Virus record (IMG/VR): IMGVR_UViG_3300046171_000211
Coordinates: 1-38,468 of that record
Source of the DNA: a virus
Direction: 5' to 3' (one strand)
Length of the DNA: 38,468 bases
Position 1 is the stretch's first letter; each line of letters starts with the position of its first letter. The position numbers and the translations under genes are program-made. The notes beneath the pieces are model-generated. The model was not told the DNA's origin, did no database searches, and worked only from the letters and a program-made list of their open reading frames with translations. Below are positions 32,678 to 38,468 of the stretch, piece after piece.

Positions 32678-33089
32678 GATGTTCTGGGACTATCTTACCC
32701 AATTTGACGGTAAGTAATCCATCTTTAAATAGAACCTCTCTGACTTCAATATCTTCTGATAGTGACCAGGTTCTGTTGAAAGATCGTTGAGCCAGTCCTT
32801 GATAGACATACTCGGATTCTTTCTCTTTTTCTTTTTTCTTTCCTTCGACAATAAGTTTTCCATATTCAGTATAAACATGAAGTTCATTTTTACTAAATCC
32901 TGCTAATGCTATTTCTAGTATTGATTCAACATTATTTACGTGAATAAGATTGTAGGGTGGATAGTTTGTTGCGGTTTCGTAAGAATTGAAAAAATTATCT
33001 AGGTATGAGTCCATACCAATTCCATTCTTAGAAATAATCTTCATTAGTTCTGGAAGATTAGCAGAGTGATACTTCTGTAGTGAAGTCAT
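32655..33089 (-). CDS. hsp20: Small heat-shock protein (Hsp20)
   Basis: 144 residues with an alpha-crystallin domain in the C-terminal two thirds: EIALAGFSKNELHVYTEYG, a charged loop, RSFNRTWSLSEDIEVREVLF, and GLLTVKL. There is no conventional IxI tail. ATP-independent holdase, probably for virion assembly or stressed host proteins. A strong Shine-Dalgarno (AAAGGAGAAC) lies before ATG 33089. Hsp20 is part of the core gene set of T4-like cyanophages. Confidence 0.92.
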   Translation of the reverse strand: MTSLQKYHSANLPELMKIISKNGIGMDSYLDNFFNSYETATNYPPYNLIHVNNVESILEIALAGFSKNELHVYTEYGKLIVEGKKKEKEKESEYVYQGLAQRSFNRTWSLSEDIEVREVLFKDGLLTVKLGKIVPEHHARKNYL

Positions 33090-33158
33090 AATAGTTCTCC
33101 TTTAAAAGCGAGTGTAAATTGTGAACCCTTTCGGCATTCTCAATTATTTAACAATACA

Positions 33159-33569
33159 CTACCACTTTTCCATAACAATCTCTATGGTATTATCAACATC
33201 CATATGTTCGGTTGTTACATTAAAACCTTTTGATTGTGCGGTTTTTACTACAGCATATTTTGCATATGCCTGAGTTACTTTCTGTAGGAATCTTTCAATA
33301 GGAAATGATTCATGCCAAGTATCAACCTCAGTAACTAATTCAAATACTCCGTCATCATTAATCTTGAATCCAGCTGTCATAGGTCTCATTACTTCCAGAC
33401 TTGTATCATACTTAGTTACTCCTATTTCAACTTGAACTTCTTCGTGTTGATGATTAGAAGGATTTTTCAACAATACATTTTCTGTTCCAGTATATCCAAT
33501 ACTAAGTAATGCTTTGATTAAAAAATCTTTATCCTTCAGTTTCGTTTTGATGTTGGTGAAGTGAGACAT
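33159..33569 (-). CDS. ycf35-like: Ycf35-like DUF1257 protein
   Basis: 136 residues starting MSHFTNIKTKLKDKDFLIKALLSIGY, the typical opening of DUF1257, a family found in cyanobacteria and chloroplasts (ycf35). It is beta-rich, with no catalytic residues apparent. It overlaps the DUF2997 gene by 41 bases. The same pairing is seen in cyanobacteria, suggesting a capture of a host module. Function of the family is not established. Confidence 0.85.
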   Translation of the reverse strand: MSHFTNIKTKLKDKDFLIKALLSIGYTGTENVLLKNPSNHQHEEVQVEIGVTKYDTSLEVMRPMTAGFKINDDGVFELVTEVDTWHESFPIERFLQKVTQAYAKYAVVKTAQSKGFNVTTEHMDVDNTIEIVMEKW

Positions 33570-33729
33570 TTTGTTTCTGATAATATTCTGGTTTTAATTC
33601 TCTAGACTTAACATTACCTAGAGTATCTTCTATTTCTTTTGTAATATCTATACAAGTATCATTTGTTACTCCTTGAACTTCTTCAGTAACATTACCGTCT
33701 TGGTCAATACGAAAAATAATTCTTTGCAT
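33529..33729 (-). CDS. DUF2997 protein
   Basis: 66 residues starting MQRIIFRIDQDGNVTEEVQGV, with NDTCIDITKEIEDTLG, the pattern of DUF2997, normally encoded beside Ycf35-like genes. Its Cys is conserved in my memory of the family. A -10-like TATAGA lies three bases before the ATG. It follows the terminator of the non-coding RNA, so it may be partly fed by read-through. Confidence 0.75.
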   Translation of the reverse strand: MQRIIFRIDQDGNVTEEVQGVTNDTCIDITKEIEDTLGNVKSRELKPEYYQKQNVSLHQHQNETEG

Positions 33730-33741
33730 GTTTCTATAGCA

Positions 33742-33790
33742 TAAAAAAAAAGACCCTCTGCCCCACTCTCTTGAGTTGCATCTTAGGTCT
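33742..33790 (-). terminator. Rho-independent terminator
   Basis: On the minus strand AGACC (33790-33786) pairs with GGTCT (33755-33751), with a further inner stem ACTC/GAGT, followed by nine T residues (33751-33743). It closes the structured RNA and precedes the DUF2997 gene. Confidence 0.7.
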
Positions 33791-33981
33791 AAAAAAGGAG
33801 GGAGGTTGGGTTCCTGTGTACCAACAAAAGATGGGCATTACTACAGAGTAAATACATCTTTGCCTGAGACCCGACTGGTAAGTCGATTCTGCTTTCGCAG
33901 CAGCACCACCTGTGTCTCATCACCTTAACCAGCGATTGCCAGTAAGTTTATTCAGTCACTCCCATTGTTGCGTCCAACAAT
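33742..33981 (-). ncRNA. Candidate structured non-coding RNA (about 235 nt)
   Basis: No coding frame of meaningful size exists here, yet the stretch has its own promoter (33985-34012) and terminator (33742-33790). Between them lies a chain of helices, given as plus-strand coordinates. They are: 33964-33970/33975-33981 (perfect, loop of 4); 33941-33945/33956-33960 (one G-U); 33865-33870/33914-33919 enclosing hairpins 33889-33893/33899-33903 and 33873-33876/33881-33884; 33827-33833/33855-33861 with inner 33838-33842/33847-33851; 33805-33809/33821-33825; then the terminator. No tRNA, tmRNA, RNase P or 6S signature was seen. It might act in trans, or as a leader for DUF2997. Confidence 0.6.
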
Positions 33982-33984
33982 ATA

Positions 33985-34012
33985 AGTATAGCACAAAAAA
34001 AGGAGGTGTCAA
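33985..34012 (-). promoter_or_regulatory. Sigma70-type promoter of the non-coding RNA
   Basis: On the minus strand: TTGACA (34012-34007), a 16-bp spacer of the form CCTCCTTTTTTTGTGC, then TATACT (33990-33985). Nearly identical to the cassette at 35095-35122. Transcription would start at or within the first hairpin. Confidence 0.75.
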
Positions 34013-34026
34013 CCCCCTTAACCAAT

Positions 34027-35034
34027 TTATTGAGAAATAGCAAAAACTCTATTCAATGTAGTAACTTGTTCATCTTTCCATCTAGCAGCAACTTTTTCCC
34101 AATTGTTACCAGTTTTATGACCCATCTCACCTTTCATATACTTGTCCATCCAGTAGCAAGCATATGATACAGTTCTAGTTAACCCATTGGCATTGTTCCA
34201 AAGAGTAGTTTTATCTGGAAACATTTTACCATTGACCCACTCCCATACTATGTGGGTGATACCATCCCAGTCTTTACCTTTAGTATTACATGCTCTTTGA
34301 TCTATGTCTTTTAAACCTGCAATAAGATCATCATTATAGCATCCATATTTTCTAAATGACATTAATGCTAGACAAATAAGTGCTTGATCCCAATTAGCAG
34401 ATATTGTAATAATCTCATCAAGTGCTTTTATTTCTTCTAAGAATGCACCTACTTGACCTGTTAGGTATTCTGTTTTTATATTTGGTTGATTCCATTCATC
34501 AGGAAACATAAATGAAGCTGCTCTATTTAAACCTGTTAGAATTGCACCTTTTTTTAGTTTTTCTGATTTTGGAGTATAGTTGTATATTCCAGAAAGAATT
34601 CCATACATTTTTTCTTGATTTCTTTCAACACTATCAGGTGAATCAAAAGTATTATATGATTCTCTTATACGATCAACACTATCAAAAGAATATTCAATAA
34701 CAAATACTTTTTCTGGAATAGAATCTGATCCTCCTTTCTTCCAATTTAATGCTCTGGTATTAGAATCAATTCTCCATAACTTTCCTGCCTTATATTTCTT
34801 TCCAAAAACTGTATCTGCTTTAGTAAGTTTAGCAACGAATACCACTACATGTTCTGGCATCAATATTGATAAATGTTTCTGTGCTTTACTTAATCTTCCC
34901 TCTGTATTTCTCTGGCAGAATACTTCATCTAATTCTGCGAAATCATCATAATCCATCCAATATGACTTAATGATATTACTATTATGATATGGTTTAATGG
35001 GTACTATATCCCCATCACTTCTATAAACTGGCAT
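34027..35034 (-). CDS. Hypothetical protein (335 aa) on its own promoter
   Basis: Starts MPVYRSDGDIVPIKPYHNSN, with Shine-Dalgarno AGAGGT before ATG 35034. A fragment reading AGKLWRIDSNTRALNWKKG recalls the DGNTR segment of ParB-like or DGQHR proteins. This is too weak for an assignment. The C-terminal half is helical and Trp/Lys-rich, with no membrane segment. It is flanked by two near-identical promoter cassettes and has no overlap with its neighbours, unlike most genes here, so it looks like an independently acquired unit. Confidence 0.6.
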   Translation of the reverse strand: MPVYRSDGDIVPIKPYHNSNIIKSYWMDYDDFAELDEVFCQRNTEGRLSKAQKHLSILMPEHVVVFVAKLTKADTVFGKKYKAGKLWRIDSNTRALNWKKGGSDSIPEKVFVIEYSFDSVDRIRESYNTFDSPDSVERNQEKMYGILSGIYNYTPKSEKLKKGAILTGLNRAASFMFPDEWNQPNIKTEYLTGQVGAFLEEIKALDEIITISANWDQALICLALMSFRKYGCYNDDLIAGLKDIDQRACNTKGKDWDGITHIVWEWVNGKMFPDKTTLWNNANGLTRTVSYACYWMDKYMKGEMGHKTGNNWEKVAARWKDEQVTTLNRVFAISQ

Positions 35035-35094
35035 TTTTACCTCTGGTTATAAACTAAAACACTTCCCAAAAGGAGGGTCGTGCGAGATAAAGAT

Positions 35095-35122
35095 ACTATA
35101 GCATAAAAAAAGGAGGTGTCAA
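35095..35122 (-). promoter_or_regulatory. Sigma70-type promoter of the 335-residue gene
   Basis: On the minus strand: TTGACA (35122-35117), a 16-bp spacer, then TGC-TATAGT (-10 at 35100-35095). The spacer is the same T-rich cassette as at 33985-34012. It overlaps the last bases of regA. Confidence 0.75.
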
Positions 35123-35559
35123 CCCTCCCCTTCTTCTTTCTTCTTTTTAGCACCAATATTATATTTCGTCTCTAAAATCCATTCACCTTTATCTTTAAAT
35201 GATAACACTTTGATTTGATTAAGAGGTGCAATGTCTTGTATGCGGACTACATCGACCACACCAACCAATCCCCAATCAGCAAGAAGCTGAGCAATACGGT
35301 TGCGACGCTGAACATCGTTAGAAGTAAGGTTAGCGTGTTTTCCATCAAGAGCAAAAAGTTCTTTAAAGTGGACAAGATAATACCTCCCTTGCTTATGAAG
35401 TATGTGACAACTTTGATATATTTTCTTTTCTTTCCTACTTGCTACACCAATTCTTGTGAGAGTTTCTCTGACTTTCAGGAAATCATCTGGTTCATTCAAT
35501 GTTACCTCCACCATTTGGTCGGGAGACCATGTGACGACAGGTTCTTTAACAACACTCAT
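35119..35559 (-). CDS. regA: Translational repressor RegA
   Basis: 146 residues, slightly longer than T4 RegA (122). It binds ribosome-binding sites of early phage mRNAs and represses translation. The body VEVTLNEPDDFLKVRETLTR is the typical N-terminal region. RNRIAQLLADWGLVGVV and the basic C-terminal tail (KKKKEEGEG) follow. The ATG overlaps the gp62 stop (ATGA), matching the T4 order gp44-gp62-regA. Confidence 0.92.
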   Translation of the reverse strand: MSVVKEPVVTWSPDQMVEVTLNEPDDFLKVRETLTRIGVASRKEKKIYQSCHILHKQGRYYLVHFKELFALDGKHANLTSNDVQRRNRIAQLLADWGLVGVVDVVRIQDIAPLNQIKVLSFKDKGEWILETKYNIGAKKKKEEGEG

Positions 35560-35936
35560 TTCGCTCCTCCAGTATCAAATTTAGATTTTATAAAGTTGAG
35601 TTGTTTTTTTGTCAGAATTTTCAAAGCTTGTTTTGCTTTTTCGTTACTATAACCATAATAACGTTTTACATAATCAAGGTCTTTAATCATATCCTTACGA
35701 AGCCAAGGAGAGAATCTCTTCTTAGTTCTGAGAGTATTTATATAAAAGTCGTATTGCATCCGCTTTGGTAAGAAATTATACTTATTCATTTCGTTAGCAA
35801 AAAGGATTGCATCTAAGTGTCCTGAGAAACAACGATTGATTATGTATGGTGGATATTCCTTCTCTACTAAAGGGTCTTCATCTATTAAATTTTTCTTTGT
35901 TTGGTTAATTGAATTTAACCAGTCTTTAAGTTCCAT
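35556..35936 (-). CDS. 62: Clamp-loader small subunit (T4 gp62-like)
   Basis: 126 residues from ATG 35936 ([17 protein letters not shown]). An ATG at 35942 adds two residues, and a longer frame to 36020 is inside gcvP. The opening and the [17 protein letters not shown] and [16 protein letters not shown] segments match gp62, which with gp44 loads the gp45 sliding clamp. The start overlaps the end of gcvP by about 11 bases, so gcvP is directly joined to the replication operon. Confidence 0.85.
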   Translation of the reverse strand: MELKDWLNSINQTKKNLIDEDPLVEKEYPPYIINRCFSGHLDAILFANEMNKYNFLPKRMQYDFYINTLRTKKRFSPWLRKDMIKDLDYVKRYYGYSNEKAKQALKILTKKQLNFIKSKFDTGGAK

Positions 35937-38468
35937 CTTCATTATCAAAATAATTTGCACAAGAGCAAACAAGATTACGATCTCCATAAACATTATCAAT
36001 TCTTGATACAGCAGGCCCAAAATTTATTAGTTTGATCTATAGGGTATGCTGCCTGTTCTCTTGTATAATTATACACCCATTCTGAAGAACACACAACCTT
36101 TGCAGTATGTGGTGCATTCTTTAGTATATCTTTATCAGTATATATTTCCCTGCTTATCATTTCCATTGCATCTACAAATCTTTTAAGTTCATTCTAATGA
36201 TTCACTTTCAGTTGGTTCTACCATCATAGTATTTAAAACAGGCCAAGAAAGTGTAGGAGCATGGAAACCATAATCCATCAATCTCTTTGCAACATCCTCT
36301 GCAGTAACAGGTAATGTTCTACAATCAAATATACATTCGTGTGCGATTCTATCATTAGCACCTTTGTATAATACTTTAAAGTATGGATCTATTTTATGTG
36401 CCAACCAATTAGCAGTTAGTAAAGATACCTCTGTTGCTTTCTGCAATCCATCACCACCCATCATACGAATATACATCCAACTGATAGGTAATATACTTGC
36501 ACTACCATATTCTGCTGATGATACTCTATGAGTAACAAAGGATGTTAAGTGCTTTGCAACACCGATAGGCCCTACTCCTGGCCCACCACCACCGTGTGGT
36601 ATACAGAAAGTTTTATGTAGATTTAGATGACATACATCTGCACCATAATCACAAGGTTTTGCAAGACATACCTGTGCATTTAAATTAGCACCATCAAGAT
36701 ATACCTGACCACCATTATCATGAACTATTCTACAGATATCTTTAATTGTAGATTCAAACACACCATGAGTTGACGGGTATGTAATCATTATACAAGAGAG
36801 TTCAAACGTATTCATTATTGCTTTCTTCTCTAAATCTTTCAAATCAATATTTCCATCATCATCACAGTTTACAGGAACTATCTTCATACCTGCCATAACT
36901 GCTGATGCAGGGATTAGTTCCGTGTGCACTTGTAGGAATCAAACATACATTTCTCTTATCATCACCCTGACTTCTATGATATTCTTGTATTGCTAATAGA
37001 CCCGCATACTCACCCTGTGATCCTGCGTTAGGTTGTAATGATATAGTATCAATCCTGTGATCTCACACAACCTCCTTATAATTCATTGATGATAAATCAT
37101 ATCCTTCAGTATGACTTCTAGGTGCAAACGGATGCATATTAGCAAACTCAGGCCAAGATACAGGCATCAGTTCTGCTGCTGCATTTAATTTCATTGTGCA
37201 ACTACCAAGTGGTATCATACCATTAACAAGAGAAAAATCTTTCTGAACTAATTCATTAATATATCTCATCATATTGGTTTCACTATGATACTTTTCAAAG
37301 ACATCTTGTTGCAACCAAGGTTTAGTTCTCTCTGGTAACTCAACCATCTATAATCTCCTATAGAATCAATCACATGATCAATCGTATCCCATTTATTAAC
37401 TAGATCTTGTTGTGACCATATGATTTCTTTTATCTCTTGAAGAGTAGTAAGTTCATCTTAATGTTATTATAGTATAACCATCTTCATATCTAACATTATA
37501 TCCTTCCAAAGCAAGGAAACTTTTAAATCTTATTGTGTCGAATCCCTCTGCTTTATCAACCTCTATTCCTAACCAAGATAATCCAGTCATAAAGTTTGTC
37601 TATAAAGTAATATTCTTTTTGCTATTGTTTTAAGACCCTCTGCACCATGATATGCAGCATAGAAACCAGACATGTTTGCTAGTAATGCTTGTGCTGTGCA
37701 TATGTTAGATGTTGCCTTATCCCTTCTTATATGCTGCTCTCTTGTCTGTAGTGCTAGTCTTAGTGCTTTGTTACCTTGACTGTCTATTGATTGACCTACA
37801 ATTCTACCAGGTATCTTTCTTTTATACTTATCAGTTACAGCAAAGAACGCAGCATGTGGCCCACCAAATCCCATTGGTATACCAAACCTTTGCATACTAC
37901 CAACTGCAATATCAAATCCCATCTCTCCTACAGGTTTCATCAATACCTGACACATAGGATCTACAACTGCAATCTTCATACATTTAGAAACTTCTGCTAA
38001 TCTTAACAATCCATCTGGAGATTTTAACTTACCATGACTATTTGGAAGTTGAACTAATAATCCAAATGCATCTGCAAAGAAAGATTATTGGTATTGCATC
38101 ATCTAAATTAATTTTAATTATATTAATATCTAATGGTCTTGCTCTTGTTTTGTAATACTTCTAATGTCTGTGGAAATATTTTATCGTCAAACTATAAAAT
38201 CCTTTTTCTTGCCTTGATTATATGCAAGTATCATTGCTTCAGCAGCAGCAGTTCCTTCATCCAATAATGATGCATTTGCTACTGGCAATCCAGTGAGTTC
38301 GGTAATCAGTGTTTGATAATTAAATAATGCTTCTAATCTACCCTGTGATATCTCTGCCTGATATGTGTGTAAGATGTATACCATGCAGGATTTTCAAATA
38401 CATTTCTCTGTATTACTGGTGGTGTAATTGTTCCATAATATCCTTGACCAATCAAAGTTCTTTTAACA
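35926..38468 (-). CDS. gcvP: Glycine dehydrogenase (P protein), multiply frameshifted, N-terminus outside window
   Basis: The P protein of the glycine cleavage system decarboxylates glycine with PLP and passes aminomethyl to the H protein. About 850 of the usual 950-960 residues are in view. Intact motifs include [71 protein letters not shown], and [20 protein letters not shown] (PLP Lys). The end reads [14 protein letters not shown]. The frame is broken at about ten places by single-base indels (near 38348, 38194, 38130, 38080, 37605, 37460, 37348, 37063, 36925, 36196 and 36018). The motifs are intact on both sides, so sequencing error is likelier than long decay. As read it is not functional. 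Confidence 0.85.

Noticed and set aside
33742-33981. tRNA or tmRNA in the structured region (a GTTGG-loop-CCAAC stem resembles a T arm)
   Set aside because: The loop is 11 bases and lacks the TTCRA pattern, and no acceptor stem or CCA-like end is seen. The promoter and terminator are on the minus strand, where the loop does not match either.
1-38468. Photosystem genes (psbA, psbD, hli) and tRNA genes
   Set aside because: Common in cyanophages and looked for, but none is visible in this window.

Overview
The window looks like part of the genome of a T4-like cyanophage (a contractile-tailed myovirus of marine Synechococcus or Prochlorococcus). The evidence is a T4-type replication core (gp62 clamp-loader subunit, RegA, family B polymerase gp43, UvsX, gp41 helicase, gp61 primase) together with genes typical of cyanophages: plastoquinol terminal oxidase, tryptophan halogenase, Hsp20, PurM, MazG, NrdA/NrdB and a Ycf35-like DUF1257/DUF2997 pair. 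The DNA is AT-rich, tightly packed, and almost wholly coded on the minus strand. The exceptions are two short plus-strand blocks, at 3-1213 and 9155-9919. I saw no tRNA, CRISPR array, integrase or IS element.

Layout. Positions 3-1213 (+) hold the end of a probable structural gene and two secreted or structural proteins. Positions 1214-5123 (-) are a string of tiny, overlapping, mostly single-membrane-segment genes. Among them are a thermonuclease-like protein, a possible lipoprotein and the plastoquinol oxidase. Positions 5183-9100 (-) hold pyrE, three membrane or low-complexity proteins, the halogenase and a GIY-YIG endonuclease. Positions 9155-9919 (+) hold a tandem pair of paralogous virion-like proteins. 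Positions 9916-13803 (-) hold small genes, two large basic probable structural proteins and a 2OG-Fe(II) oxygenase. Positions 13787-18253 hold nrdB, nrdA and primase. Positions 18253-25369 hold cupin-like, coiled-coil, Gly/Asn-repeat and other virion-type genes, several behind T4-type late promoters (NATAAATA). Positions 25408-31651 hold mazG, gp41, uvsX, a zinc-ribbon peptide, gp43 and two small genes. Positions 31745-33729 hold purM, hsp20, DUF1257 and DUF2997. Positions 33742-33981 appear to be a free-standing structured non-coding RNA. Positions 34027-35034 are an unknown 335-residue gene. Positions 35119-38468 hold regA, gp62 and a glycine decarboxylase (gcvP) that runs off the window.

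Metabolic logic: NrdA/B, PyrE, PurM and MazG feed or regulate nucleotides for replication. PTOX would bleed electrons from the plastoquinone pool. GcvP would act with host H, T and L proteins on glycine and one-carbon units, which also feed purine synthesis.

Regulation: several early-type promoters share TTGACA-like -35 boxes, 16-17 bp spacers and an extended -10 (TGC-TATAnT). Virion genes carry NATAAATA boxes.

Data quality: at least nine genes are broken by single-base indels, and gcvP has about ten. Most can be repaired by adding or removing one base, often in a short homopolymer, with family motifs intact on both sides. I read most as base-calling errors, and I describe the repaired gene in each case. 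None of the breaks lies between about 17.3 and 35.9 kb.
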